NCBI GenBank assembly: GCA_919901745.1
Contig: CAKKPP010000007.1
Span: 1-64,000, forward strand
Direction: 5' to 3'
DNA length: 64,000 nucleotides
DNA from: Chloroflexota bacterium
GTDB lineage: Bacteria > Chloroflexota > Limnocylindria > Limnocylindrales > CSP1-4
The position numbers and the translations under genes were made by a program. The notes under the pieces are model-generated. The model made no database searches. It saw nothing but the letters and a program-made list of their open reading frames with translations, and was not told where the DNA came from. Of the stretch, positions 9,162 through 17,106 are shown piece after piece. Numbering within the stretch: the stretch's first letter is position 1; the number at the start of each line of letters is the position of its first letter.

Positions 9162-10250
9162 ATGTCGCCTCGCCAACGTCCGGCCCCGCTTCCCGACGAC
9201 GATCTCTACCGCCGGCTGGAGGTGCCGGCCAACGCCAGCGCCGAGGCGATCGAGGTCGCGTGGCGCGCGCTGTTGAAGCGCCACCACCCCGATGTCGCCG
9301 GCGACGACGGGCTGGAGCATGCAAAGCGGATCAATGTTGCCCACGACTGGCTGGGCGATGCGGAACTCCGTGCCCGGTACGACGCAGAGCGCCGTCCAGG
9401 CTCGGTCCGTCTGGGAATCCCGCCTCGAGCGCCGCGTGGAGCGGACTGGCGGACGTCGGCGCGACGACACGCGGTCCTCGATGCCTCGGAGCGTCGCCGG
9501 CGCTTTCTCGAGCGGGTCGCGACCCTCAGCGCGGATGAACTCGACCGGCTCGCGTGCGCGGAATCGCCGCCCCTGGCGTTCGTGGCTGCGATCCGCCGCT
9601 TCCTCCTGCCGGAGCGCCTCGCCGCCGTCGAGGCGATCGAGGCCGAGGTTCGCGATCGCGTCGCCCCCGCCGTCTGGGCTCGCGGGCACAGCCGTGATGC
9701 CGTCTTGGGGGCCGCCCACGACCTGGTGCTCGGCGAGTTTCTCGACGAGCATCTCGATGAACCGTTTCGTGAACGCGCCCACGAGCGCCTGACGCGCGCC
9801 TGGGACGCGGCGGTCGGCCAACCGCGCTATGGCCCCAACACCGCCGCCGTCAGCGCGTTCGTCGACCGCGCGCGACGGCTGGGCGGCGCCGACCTCAAGG
9901 GCCTCGAGGACACCCGCGGCGGGGCGGTCCTGTCGGCGGTCCTGCCCTGGCCGCCGGACCTGGATCCTGCCGAGAACGAGGCCCTGCGGGTGTCGAGCGT
10001 GCTGGCCGCCCGGGACGCGACGGCAGCCGTCGGCGAGCGATGGCCTGCGCCTTCCCGGAGGGTGCGAGCGTCGCTGGCTCGGACGGCCCACGCGCTCGTC
10101 CTGCGTCACGCGTTTGGGGCGGACCAGTTCGCGTCGCTCACCGCCGCATGGCGCGAGGGCACGGGCGATCCCCTGGCCCCCTCGGCGAACGCAGGCCCCC
10201 CGCGCGCGGGGGGCGTCAATCGCCCGGATCGACCACCGCGGACTCGCTGA
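9162..10250 (+). CDS. J-domain protein with unrecognised C-terminal region
   Basis: 362-residue protein whose first 75 residues form a J domain with HPD at 42-44 and the trailing helix DAELRARYDAERR. The remaining 290 residues are Arg/Ala/Leu-rich, predicted mainly helical, and contain no Gly/Phe region, zinc finger or DnaJ C-terminal domain, so this is a specialised co-chaperone, not DnaJ. It follows proS by 41 bp on the same strand. Its last 35 bp overlap the convergent gene on the other strand. The function of the C-terminal region is unknown. Confidence 0.78.
   Translation: MSPRQRPAPLPDDDLYRRLEVPANASAEAIEVAWRALLKRHHPDVAGDDGLEHAKRINVAHDWLGDAELRARYDAERRPGSVRLGIPPRAPRGADWRTSARRHAVLDASERRRRFLERVATLSADELDRLACAESPPLAFVAAIRRFLLPERLAAVEAIEAEVRDRVAPAVWARGHSRDAVLGAAHDLVLGEFLDEHLDEPFRERAHERLTRAWDAAVGQPRYGPNTAAVSAFVDRARRLGGADLKGLEDTRGGAVLSAVLPWPPDLDPAENEALRVSSVLAARDATAAVGERWPAPSRRVRASLARTAHALVLRHAFGADQFASLTAAWREGTGDPLAPSANAGPPRAGGVNRPDRPPRTR
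10195..10214. terminator. 20-bp perfect GC palindrome between convergent genes
   Basis: A fully self-complementary 20-mer (G, six C, GCGCGC, six G, C) spans 10195-10214. It lies inside the last codons of the plus-strand J-domain gene and immediately past the stop of the minus-strand gene ending at 10216. It could be a bidirectional hairpin that stops both transcripts, but no T-run follows on either strand. Confidence 0.4.
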
Positions 10251-10737
10251 GCCTCGATCCATCGAGGCCCTGGACCTCCCCGACGGGAGTCGACGCCAGC
10301 CCGTCTGCGAGCTCTGCCGCCGGGACCTCCTGGCCGGTCGGGCGATCGTCGGCATCGTCGATCCGGTGGATCGCAAAGGTGACCGATGGCGGGATGCTGG
10401 CACCGATCGAGATCTCCGCGATCCGGTAGGCAGAGCCCTTCGCCCGCAAGGCACGGTTGGTGCGCTCCTGGAGGGCGGTGGCGCGGATGACGACATCGGC
10501 GAGGACGTTGGGATCGATCCGGTCAATCGCCGTCGCGAGGCCCTTGCGGGCGCGGCCCAGGGCGGCGCGTGCCTTGTCGGCGGTCGCCGGGTCGCTCAAT
10601 GTTGCCTGCGCTCGATGGGCGGCCTCCGCGGCGTGCTGCGCCCCCTCGCCGGCCGCCTCACGCGCCTGGTCGGCCATCGCCCTGGCCTGGCTCGTCGCCT
10701 GCTCGGCGGCATGGCGTGCCTTGTCGAGAAAGCTCAC
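10216..10737 (-). CDS. alanine-rich protein with coiled-coil N-terminus, function unknown
   Basis: 173 residues. The first 75 are almost purely Ala/Arg/Gln/Glu in heptad-like order, as in long amphipathic helices of LEA-like or apolipoprotein-like stress proteins. The middle (about 75-130) looks like a small folded domain (IDPNVLADVVIRATALQERTNRAL followed by YRIAEISIGASIPPSVTFAI). No signal peptide or membrane segment is seen. It ends convergently with the J-domain gene and lies downstream of the DUF47 gene on the same strand (37 bp gap). I do not recognise a family with confidence. Confidence 0.6.
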   Translation of the reverse strand: MSFLDKARHAAEQATSQARAMADQAREAAGEGAQHAAEAAHRAQATLSDPATADKARAALGRARKGLATAIDRIDPNVLADVVIRATALQERTNRALRAKGSAYRIAEISIGASIPPSVTFAIHRIDDADDRPTGQEVPAAELADGLASTPVGEVQGLDGSRLSESAVVDPGD

Positions 10738-10774
10738 GGGTGCATCCCCCGGGCCGCCTCACCGGCGGCGGAAT

Positions 10775-11392
10775 TCAGGCGTGCTTGACGACGATCCGCT
10801 CCACGATGTTGGCCACGTCCTCGCACTTGTCGATCGTTGTCTCGAGGAGTGCGTAGACATCCTTCCAGCGGATGATCTCGATCGGATCCCAGCCGCTGCC
10901 GAAGAGGTCGGCGATCGCGGCGCGCGCGAGTCGATCGCCTTCGTTCTCCAGCCGATGAACCTCGATCCAGTACTTCTCGAGCCCGCGGAAGCCCTGCAGG
11001 TGGCCCAGCGCCTCGTGGATCTGCACGCATTGCTGGACGACGATGGACGCCATCTCGATCGCGACGGGGGACGGCTCGGCGATCCGGTAGAGCACGAACA
11101 TGTCGGCCACCTCCTCGACGTAGTCGAGGACGTCATCGAGACCCGAGATCAGGGCATGGATATCTTCGCGGTCGAACGGCGTGACAAACGTGCTCTCGAG
11201 TCGATGTCCGATGTCATGGCTGATCTCGTCGCCGCGATGCTCGGCGTCGCGGATCTCGCCGGCGCGCTTCTCGATGAGGTCGTACTTGCGGAGCATCGCT
11301 TCGAGCAGGCGAGCCGCGCCCAGGACGTTCGCGGCATCGTCGACGAACAGATCGAAGAACCGGACATCGCGGGGGATGAGGCGCAGGCGCAA
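10775..11392 (-). CDS. DUF47 family protein (PhoU-like putative Pit accessory protein)
   Basis: 205-residue all-helical protein of the DUF47/TIGR00153 family, related to PhoU and usually encoded beside a Pit transporter. Seen are the N-terminal FFDLFVDDAANVLGAARLL, the paired acidic motifs EHRGDEISHDIGHRLESTFVTPFDREDI (about 50-77) and DVLDYVEEVADM, and the second-repeat motif HRLENEGDRLARAAIADLF. The start is a TTG at 11392 with a GGAGG five bases upstream. It probably modulates phosphate uptake by the Pit protein at 6272-7276, but the two genes are 3.5 kb apart. Confidence 0.88.
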   Translation of the reverse strand: MRLRLIPRDVRFFDLFVDDAANVLGAARLLEAMLRKYDLIEKRAGEIRDAEHRGDEISHDIGHRLESTFVTPFDREDIHALISGLDDVLDYVEEVADMFVLYRIAEPSPVAIEMASIVVQQCVQIHEALGHLQGFRGLEKYWIEVHRLENEGDRLARAAIADLFGSGWDPIEIIRWKDVYALLETTIDKCEDVANIVERIVVKHA

Positions 11393-11498
11393 TGGGACCT
11401 CCGCACACCTGGGGTTGAACGTGCACTCCTAGCGTACCGCGACGCACTGTGCTGTGCCATTCTGCTCTCAAACCTCGAGTTGAAGGAACCTCCCGTCC

Positions 11499-12248
11499 GT
11501 GGTCGATCACCTCCACGTCGCGACGTTGAACATCCGCAACCTGGCCGATCGGTGGGCGGAACGCCTGCCCCTGCTCCTCGCCGATATGGCGGCTCTTCAG
11601 CCGGACCTCATGGGTCTTCAGGAGGTGGTGTATCCGCTGCAGCAGGATCGTCTGATCGGCGCGGCCGGCGCGGCCCGCTACGACGCGATTCGTGGCTGGG
11701 CCGGACGCCCCGAGTACGGCAACAGCCTGCTCGTCCGCGAGCCGCTCGCGGCCTCGGCCCCGGAGCGACTCGACCTGGGCCTGCGTCGCGCTGCTCACCG
11801 GGTGGTGGTCACCTCCGCCGCGGGGCGGCGGGTGCTGATGACCGTCACGCATCTGCACGACCCCGGACCCGAGGAGGCGGCGCGTGACGACCAGGCTCGG
11901 CTGCTGCTGGCCTGGCTGGACGAGGCTCCGCCGAGCGACGTCCAGGTTGTCGTCGGCGACTTCAATGCCGATCCGGCCGAGACCACGTACGGGCGGATGC
12001 TCGGGGCGGGATTTCGGTCCGCGTACGCGGAGGCAAACGGAACGGAGCCGGCAGTCACGTGGCCGACCGGGATCCAGGGCCCGATGATCGACACGGACGG
12101 GAGTCCGGAGTGCCTCGACTACATCTGGGTTCGCGGTGCGGCCACCACCGAGTCATGCCGACTCGTGTTCGACCGTTCCGCCGTCGGGGATCCGACGCTC
12201 TATCCCTCCGATCACATCGGCGTGTCGGCTCACCTGGATCTGGGCTGA
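11499..12248 (+). CDS. endonuclease/exonuclease/phosphatase (EEP) superfamily hydrolase
   Basis: 249-residue metal-dependent phosphoesterase of the EEP/DNase I fold. The ordered motifs are ATLNIRN (8-14, Asn metal ligand), LMGLQEVV (about 37-44, catalytic Glu), VVGDFNADP (about 152-160) and the terminal SDHIGVSAHL (His). The substrate cannot be read from the sequence; relatives cleave nucleic acids, phospholipids or sphingomyelin. The start is GTG 11499. It is followed after two bases by a glycerophosphodiester phosphodiesterase gene, so a phospholipid-related role is possible (inference). Confidence 0.85.
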   Translation: MVDHLHVATLNIRNLADRWAERLPLLLADMAALQPDLMGLQEVVYPLQQDRLIGAAGAARYDAIRGWAGRPEYGNSLLVREPLAASAPERLDLGLRRAAHRVVVTSAAGRRVLMTVTHLHDPGPEEAARDDQARLLLAWLDEAPPSDVQVVVGDFNADPAETTYGRMLGAGFRSAYAEANGTEPAVTWPTGIQGPMIDTDGSPECLDYIWVRGAATTESCRLVFDRSAVGDPTLYPSDHIGVSAHLDLG

Positions 12249-12256
12249 CCGTGGCG

Positions 12257-12937
12257 ATGACGCGGCCGCTCCGCCTGGCCCACCGGGGCGACTGGCGACG
12301 GGCCCCCGAGAACACGCTGCCGGCATTCCTCGCCGCCCTGCGCGTCCCCGGATGCGACGGCCTCGAGTTCGACGTGAGGATCGCGGCCGACGGCGTCCCC
12401 GTCGTCGTTCACGACGAGACGCTGGACCGGGTCCAGCGCAGGCCTGAGCGAGTGGCGGAGCTCACGGCGGCCGCACTCGCCGAACTTGCGGTGCCCGACC
12501 TGGCCGCCGTTCTCGCGGGCGTGCCGCGCGACGTGTTTCTCGATATCGAGCTGAAGGGCAATCCGGGACCGGCGGCCGTCGAGGTGATCGCTGCGGCGCG
12601 CTCGAGCGATCGAGGCCTCAGCCGCGCCGTTGTGTCGTCATATGAGCCTTCGACCCTTGAAGCCGTGGCCTCGAGCCGACCGGCATGGCCGCGCTGGCTC
12701 AACGTGGATGACCTGGAACCGGCGACGGTAGCCCTCGCCGTGGAACTCGCCTGCACAGGCGTCTCGGCCGACTGGCGCGCGATCGATCCTGGGTCCGCGG
12801 CGCGGGTCGCGGCGGCCGGCCTCGATCTGGCCGCGTGGACCGTGCGCAGACCATCGACCTACCGCCGCCTGACCCGTCTCGGGGTGGTCGCGATCTGCGC
12901 CGAAGCGACCGCGCTGGATCGAGGCGGCGCGGCCTAG
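12257..12937 (+). CDS. glycerophosphodiester phosphodiesterase family protein
   Basis: 226-residue GDPD-family protein, expected to cleave glycerophosphodiesters to glycerol-3-phosphate and an alcohol. Seen are LAHRGD (6-11) with the catalytic His, the APENTLPAF motif, the ExD metal site in [23 protein letters not shown] (second catalytic His), and IELKGN. The last helix region [23 protein letters not shown] matches the GDPD C-terminus. Length is typical of the short bacterial form. A GTG at 12251 is an alternative start, two bases after the EEP stop; either way the two genes are probably one operon. Confidence 0.9.
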   Translation: MTRPLRLAHRGDWRRAPENTLPAFLAALRVPGCDGLEFDVRIAADGVPVVVHDETLDRVQRRPERVAELTAAALAELAVPDLAAVLAGVPRDVFLDIELKGNPGPAAVEVIAAARSSDRGLSRAVVSSYEPSTLEAVASSRPAWPRWLNVDDLEPATVALAVELACTGVSADWRAIDPGSAARVAAAGLDLAAWTVRRPSTYRRLTRLGVVAICAEATALDRGGAA

Positions 12938-12946
12938 CAGCAGCGG

Positions 12947-13819
12947 TCAGCAGCACCCGCCGGAGCCGCAGCCGCAGGCCTCGGCTTCGGACGCGATCAT
13001 GGGAATCGCCGTGATCGGATCCGGGACGGCCGTCGCAAGAGCGACCCGGTCCACGCCGCGCCAGTCGAGTGGCTTGACGGCCCGGACGGTGGCCCCGTGC
13101 AGGCCGTCCGCCACGGCATGGGTCGCGTCGATGACCACGTCGTCGAACCCGGCGGCGGCGAGCCCGGCCCGGTACTCTCCGAAGGAGAGGGCTCCGGCGA
13201 TGCAGCCGGTGAAGCTGCCCCGCGCGGCACGCTCGAGCGGGGAGAGCGTGTCATCGGCCACGACGTCGCTGATCCCGATGCGGCCGCCGGGCCGAAGCAC
13301 CCGGGCGATCTCCGCGAACACGGCTCCCTTGTCGCCGGACAGGTTGACGACGCAGTTGCTGATCACGACGTCCACGCTGGCGTCGTCGAGCGGCAGGGCT
13401 TCGATCGTGCCGCGCACGAACTCGACGTTGGTTGCTCCGGCCTCGGCCGCATTGCGCCTGGCAAGGTTCAGCATTTCATCGGTCATGTCGATGCCGATCG
13501 CCCGACCCGTCGGCCCGACGCGCCTGGCCGACAGGATCACGTCGATTCCGCCGCCCGACCCGAGATCGAGGACCACGTCGCCGGGTCGCAGCGCGGCGAC
13601 CGCCGTCGGATTGCCGCAGCCGAGGCTGGCAAGTGCCGCCGCAGCCGGCACGCCGGCGAGCTCGGCAGGGTCGTACAGGGAACCCCCGAAGACGGCCTTG
13701 CCGGCCGGATCGCAACACGACGACTGCGCGTCCGAATCGGTGGTCCCGACGCCCGCGGCCAGGGCGGCCTCGGCATAGCGGGCCCGGACCTGGTCGTGGA
13801 TGGGGGACTCGACGCTCAT
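12947..13819 (-). CDS. arsM: arsenite S-adenosylmethionine methyltransferase
   Basis: 290-residue class I methyltransferase that methylates As(III) using SAM, giving mono-, di- and trimethylarsenicals. Seen are the N-terminal tandem CC (residues 34-35), the SAM site [14 protein letters not shown] with GIDMTDEML downstream, the [11 protein letters not shown] motif containing a conserved Cys, and GRIGISDVV. The C-terminus ends in a Cys cluster (CGCGSGGCC) that could bind As(III). An AAGGAG precedes the ATG at 13819. It is divergent from arsR across a 112-bp region that holds the operator, so arsenite-inducible expression is likely. Confidence 0.94.
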   Translation of the reverse strand: MSVESPIHDQVRARYAEAALAAGVGTTDSDAQSSCCDPAGKAVFGGSLYDPAELAGVPAAAALASLGCGNPTAVAALRPGDVVLDLGSGGGIDVILSARRVGPTGRAIGIDMTDEMLNLARRNAAEAGATNVEFVRGTIEALPLDDASVDVVISNCVVNLSGDKGAVFAEIARVLRPGGRIGISDVVADDTLSPLERAARGSFTGCIAGALSFGEYRAGLAAAGFDDVVIDATHAVADGLHGATVRAVKPLDWRGVDRVALATAVPDPITAIPMIASEAEACGCGSGGCC

Positions 13820-13851
13820 GGCTGGGTGCTCCTTCGCGGGCGGCTCGTGAC

Positions 13852-13880
13852 GTCGGCCACGCTACGTGTCGGCCACGCTA
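13852..13880. repeat. 13-bp direct repeat upstream of arsM
   Basis: GTCGGCCACGCTA occurs at 13852-13864 and again at 13868-13880. The copies start 16 bp apart, in the arsM/arsR intergenic region on the arsM side of the operator. Confidence 0.7.
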
Positions 13881-13885
13881 TGCGA

Positions 13886-13907
13886 GATATTGATGGTTGT
13901 CAATATC
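13886..13907. promoter_or_regulatory. ArsR operator (inverted repeat)
   Basis: A perfect inverted repeat, GATATTGA - six bases - TCAATATC, lies between arsM and arsR. This matches the TTGA-N6-TCAA architecture of known ArsR/SmtB-family operators. Its right arm overlaps the arsR -35 hexamer, so bound ArsR would block arsR transcription, and the site is also suitably placed to affect arsM. Confidence 0.85.
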
Positions 13908-13925
13908 CAGGACAGTCGATATAGT
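13897..13925 (+). promoter_or_regulatory. arsR promoter, leaderless
   Basis: A -35 hexamer TTGTCA (13897-13902) and a -10 hexamer TATAGT (13920-13925) are separated by 17 bp. The -10 ends six bases before the ATG at 13932, so transcription should start at the first codon. The operator covers the -35. Confidence 0.75.
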
Positions 13926-13931
13926 CGCGGC

Positions 13932-14285
13932 ATGATCCGCACCGCCGGCCCCGACGTGACGATGCTCCAGGCGCTGGCCGACCCGACCCGTCTTGCGATC
14001 GTCCGCCAGCTGTCGGCCGACGGGGAAGTCTGCGCCTGCGACTTCAGCGCGTGCTGTGACGTTGCCCAGCCAACGGTCTCGCACCACCTGCGGGTGCTTC
14101 GCGAGGCAGGCATCGTGATCAGTGAGCGACGCGGGACCTGGATCATCTATCGCCTCGCTCCCGAGGCTGTGGACCGCCTGCGGGCGATCGTCGGCTCGCT
14201 CCAGGTCGGCGGGGCTGGCGACGGCGTCACGAGTGGATCGCGCGCGGCCCGCCCGAGCCTCCCAGTGGTCCAGCCGGTCGCCTGA
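13932..14285 (+). CDS. arsR: ArsR-family arsenic-responsive repressor
   Basis: 117-residue winged-helix repressor. Seen are LADPTRLAIVRQL (about 16-28), the alpha-3 region EVCACDFSACCDV that corresponds to the ELCVCDL As(III) site of type I ArsR proteins, then the recognition helix AQPTVSHHLRVLREAGIV and the wing ERRGTWIIYRL. The extra CC could contribute a third thiol. The start at 13932 is supported by the leaderless promoter and by the start of homology. Arsenite binding would release it from the operator at 13886-13907. Confidence 0.93.
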   Translation: MIRTAGPDVTMLQALADPTRLAIVRQLSADGEVCACDFSACCDVAQPTVSHHLRVLREAGIVISERRGTWIIYRLAPEAVDRLRAIVGSLQVGGAGDGVTSGSRAARPSLPVVQPVA

Positions 14286-14289
14286 CCGT

Positions 14290-14766
14290 TCAGCGATCCG
14301 GGAGCAATCCCGGCGGGATCAGCCAGCGGATGGTGCCCGATCCGTCAAACGGAACCTCCACGTCGATCCGTGCCAGCGCCCCCTTGCGCAGTTCGATCCG
14401 CGTGCCCGTGAGCTCCGACGCCAGCCAGGACAGGTCGGGATCGTGCCCCACCAGGACGGGCCGTCGAGGGCCGCCGGCATCCTTGATCACGCCGGCGATC
14501 GTTCCGATGTCGAGCGCACCGCCAAGGCGGTCATCCACCCGAACATCGACGCCGAGCGCCGTGGCGACGGTCTCGGCGGTCTCCCGGGCCCGGAGCTTCG
14601 GCGAGCTGATGATCGCGTCGGGCGTGAACCCCGCTCCGGCCAGCAGATTGCCCAGGCGAGCCGCCTGGCGCCGGCCCTTGGCGGACAGCGGCCGGTCCGC
14701 GTCGTCGCCGGGCCACGTCGCCGGATCGCCGGCGTCCGCGTGGCGCAGCAGGTGCAGCTCGATCAC
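14290..14766 (-). CDS. SixA-like phosphohistidine phosphatase (histidine phosphatase superfamily)
   Basis: 158-residue protein of the branch-1 histidine phosphatase superfamily. The catalytic RH is in LHLLRHADAGDP (about 4-15), followed by DRPLSAKGRRQAARLG, SSPKLRARETAE and the second catalytic His in VLVGHDPDLS. SixA removes phosphate from phosphohistidine in signalling proteins, but small members of this family have other substrates. The GTG start at 14766 overlaps the arsC stop (GTGA), so it is translationally coupled to arsC. Its 3' end faces arsR five bases away. Confidence 0.85.
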   Translation of the reverse strand: MIELHLLRHADAGDPATWPGDDADRPLSAKGRRQAARLGNLLAGAGFTPDAIISSPKLRARETAETVATALGVDVRVDDRLGGALDIGTIAGVIKDAGGPRRPVLVGHDPDLSWLASELTGTRIELRKGALARIDVEVPFDGSGTIRWLIPPGLLPDR

Positions 14767-15212
14767 GAGGAGGCACTCCTGACGTTCGCGGCGGCGGCCT
14801 CGACGAGGAATCCTGCGATATGGGTTTCGATCAGCTCGAGCGTCTCCCGGAATGCCGCCAGCCGCCCCTCCTCGGGGCCCTCGACCGCAGCCGGATCGAC
14901 CAGGCTCCAGTGCCGGGTGGGAGCGCCGCCGGGGAAGACCGGGCACACCTGCCGCGCGTCGTCGCAGACGGTGATGACGTGATCGAAGGGCTCGCCGAGG
15001 TAGGAGTCGAGACCCTTCGACGCGAGATCGACCGTCGCGATCCCGGCGTCCTCGAGGACCCTGACGGTCAACGGGTTCACCCCCCGGGGCGACGTGCCGG
15101 CACTGTGGACCTCGAAGCCCGGGCCGCCGCGCTGGCGCAGGACGGCCTCCGCAAGCAGGCTGCGTGCGGAGTTGCCGGTACACACGAAGAGAACACGGAT
15201 CGGCGACGCCAT
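14763..15212 (-). CDS. arsC: arsenate reductase ArsC (low-molecular-weight phosphatase family)
   Basis: 149-residue protein of the LMW-PTPase-like ArsC family, which reduces arsenate to arsenite with thioredoxin/mycothiol-type reductants. The anion-binding loop is C11-TGNSAR. Two further cysteines lie in ITVCDDARQVCPVFPG, followed by the ArsC-typical HWSLVDPA, consistent with the redox-relay Cys pair of thioredoxin-coupled enzymes. The ATG at 15212 is chosen because the longer frame upstream lacks homology. It forms a two-gene operon with sixA. No As(III) efflux gene (arsB/acr3) is in the window, so detoxification here would go through ArsM or a pump elsewhere. Confidence 0.88.
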   Translation of the reverse strand: MASPIRVLFVCTGNSARSLLAEAVLRQRGGPGFEVHSAGTSPRGVNPLTVRVLEDAGIATVDLASKGLDSYLGEPFDHVITVCDDARQVCPVFPGGAPTRHWSLVDPAAVEGPEEGRLAAFRETLELIETHIAGFLVEAAAANVRSASS

Positions 15213-15417
15213 CACACTCGCTCGATACCAGGTGGGGTCCACGACATGGTCGTCCAGGCCAGTCGGAACGGACGCAGCGGCGTCGGGTCGACCATCATTC
15301 CGCGGTCCATCCGGATCGAGCGCGACAGGCCAGTACGTCGACATGCTCCAGCGTAGCGAAGGATGGCGCCGGGCAAGCCTCCGAGTCCGATCGCGAACAG
15401 GTGCACGTCCGGTCCCC

Positions 15418-17106
15418 CTACAGGCCGGCCACGAGGCGCCCGAGCCGACGGCGGAACGTCAGCCCGGCCACGCCGCGCCAGACGGGCAGCACGCCCCTCC
15501 GCATCCCCTCGACCTGTCGCTCGCGATCGCCGAGGTACCGTCCAATCGCTGCCCGCTCGGCCTCGCTGAGCGAGGTTCCTCGGCCGCCGAGGAACGCTCG
15601 GACGACATCCGCGGCCACGTCCGCATCGTGGAGCAACCCCAGGTGGTCCTGGAGTGACGTGACCCGGGCGATGAGGCCGTTGACATCCGATCCGAGGGCA
15701 TCGCGATGGAACTCAAGCGTGTAGCGCAGCCACTTTCCTGCGATCCGCAACTCGTGGAGTGTCGCGACGTCGGCCCAGCGCAGGACGCCCTCGTAGGCGC
15801 GAACGCCGGCGAAACTCGACCAGATCCGGGCGGGGGCCGTGTCGCGGATCCGCTGTGGCTCGGTCGGCCCGGTCGCGCGCGCCGCCAGACCCTCGGTCTG
15901 GACGAACGCAAGGTATCCGTCGGCCCAGCGGCGATACGGGTCGCCGTCGAGCTCACGCCGGAGGGCTCGGCGCGCCGTCTCTCGTCGCCGTTCCCACGCC
16001 GCCGCGAGCGGGTAGAGGCCGCGCTGTTCGCCCGATGGGAGGTCACCACGGTAGGCTGCGAGGCCCTCCAGCAGGACATCGAGGTCGCGGACGGCGCCCA
16101 GCAGGCCTGCCACGCGGCGCAGGCGCGAGCGGTGCCGGCGCGTTGCGGGCGCCTCAAACCCGTAGCCGAACACCCGCCACGCGGCTCGCATGCGACGGGT
16201 CGCGACGCGCATCTGGCGCAGCTCGTCGACGTCACCCGATCGCGTGCCGGGTTCGCGTGCCAGCATCTTGCCCAGGTGAAACGCGAGGACCTTGCGGCCG
16301 GCTTCGGCCACCGTGTCGTCGGCGCGAATGCCGGGAGCGCGTGGCTCGGCGGACTTGCCGGGTTGTCGGTGCAGCTCCGGCACAACGCCCGCATCGTCAG
16401 GCGCGGCGTCAGCGGGGTCCGGGACGGGCCCGTCGGGCTGGTGTGTCGGGTCGCTCGGCGCCGCGTCGGGCGGGAGACGCCCGATGGCGGCGAGCGCCGA
16501 GTCGAGCTTGGATGCCGTGGCCTCGGTCACGCCGCGAGCAGCGGCAAGGGCCTCCCCGAGAGCCTCGAGGATCACGGCATCGCCCGTCAGCAGTTCCGCC
16601 TCCAGCTCGACGAATCGATCCACGATCCGCCCGGCGGCCACCACCTGGACTTCGTCGACGCTGAGTTCCACCGTCGAGGAGCCGTTCCCGAACTCAAGTC
16701 GGCGCCGCAGCTGGCGCAGCGTCAGCAACTCCACGAGCGCAGCCTTGCCGCAGATTCCGATGAGGAGCGTTCGGGCTTCTGACGGCGGCCACGTCGTCGG
16801 AGCCAGCGATGCGTCGGCCGGGCCCTCGAGTTCGTGACGTCGGTGGACTCGCCCGTTGTCGCGGCGAGCCGTCGACTTCATCGAAAGGAGCACGCCGTCG
16901 GGACCGCCGCGGAGGCGCGCGGCATACCCGGCGGCGCGCAGCGCGCCGCTCGCCGTGTCGATGTAGCGGTCCTCGATTCGCACGATCGACGGGCGGCCGC
17001 GCGGTCTGAGTCCCGCGAGGGACGGGGTCTCGAGGAGAGCGGCGCCTGCTCGGGCGCTGGCGAGGCGAAACTTGAGCTCGACCTCGACCTGGTCCCGTCC
17101 GATCAC
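15418..17106 (-). CDS. CYTH-CHAD domain protein (polyphosphate-associated)
   Basis: 562 residues. The N-terminal CYTH (triphosphate tunnel) domain (about 3-200) starts with VEVELKFRL, matching the ExExK signature, and hydrolyses or binds triphosphate-type substrates in relatives. After a Pro/Asp-rich linker (about 215-275), a CHAD domain (about 285-555) shows repeated helices with conserved basic/His residues (VDELRQMRVATRRMRAAW, LHELRIAGKWLRYTLEF). CHAD domains bind polyphosphate. The GTG start at 17106 overlaps the ppk1 stop (GTGA), so the two are coupled and this protein probably binds or trims the polymer PPK1 makes. Confidence 0.9.
   Translation of the reverse strand: MIGRDQVEVELKFRLASARAGAALLETPSLAGLRPRGRPSIVRIEDRYIDTASGALRAAGYAARLRGGPDGVLLSMKSTARRDNGRVHRRHELEGPADASLAPTTWPPSEARTLLIGICGKAALVELLTLRQLRRRLEFGNGSSTVELSVDEVQVVAAGRIVDRFVELEAELLTGDAVILEALGEALAAARGVTEATASKLDSALAAIGRLPPDAAPSDPTHQPDGPVPDPADAAPDDAGVVPELHRQPGKSAEPRAPGIRADDTVAEAGRKVLAFHLGKMLAREPGTRSGDVDELRQMRVATRRMRAAWRVFGYGFEAPATRRHRSRLRRVAGLLGAVRDLDVLLEGLAAYRGDLPSGEQRGLYPLAAAWERRRETARRALRRELDGDPYRRWADGYLAFVQTEGLAARATGPTEPQRIRDTAPARIWSSFAGVRAYEGVLRWADVATLHELRIAGKWLRYTLEFHRDALGSDVNGLIARVTSLQDHLGLLHDADVAADVVRAFLGGRGTSLSEAERAAIGRYLGDRERQVEGMRRGVLPVWRGVAGLTFRRRLGRLVAGL

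Noticed and set aside
15213-15406. Minus-strand 64-codon frame beginning MHLFAIGLGGLPGAILRYAG, which resembles the start of a CrcB fluoride channel
   Set aside because: The likeness stops after about 20 residues, the rest is not membrane-like, and no RBS or promoter is seen. Probably chance.
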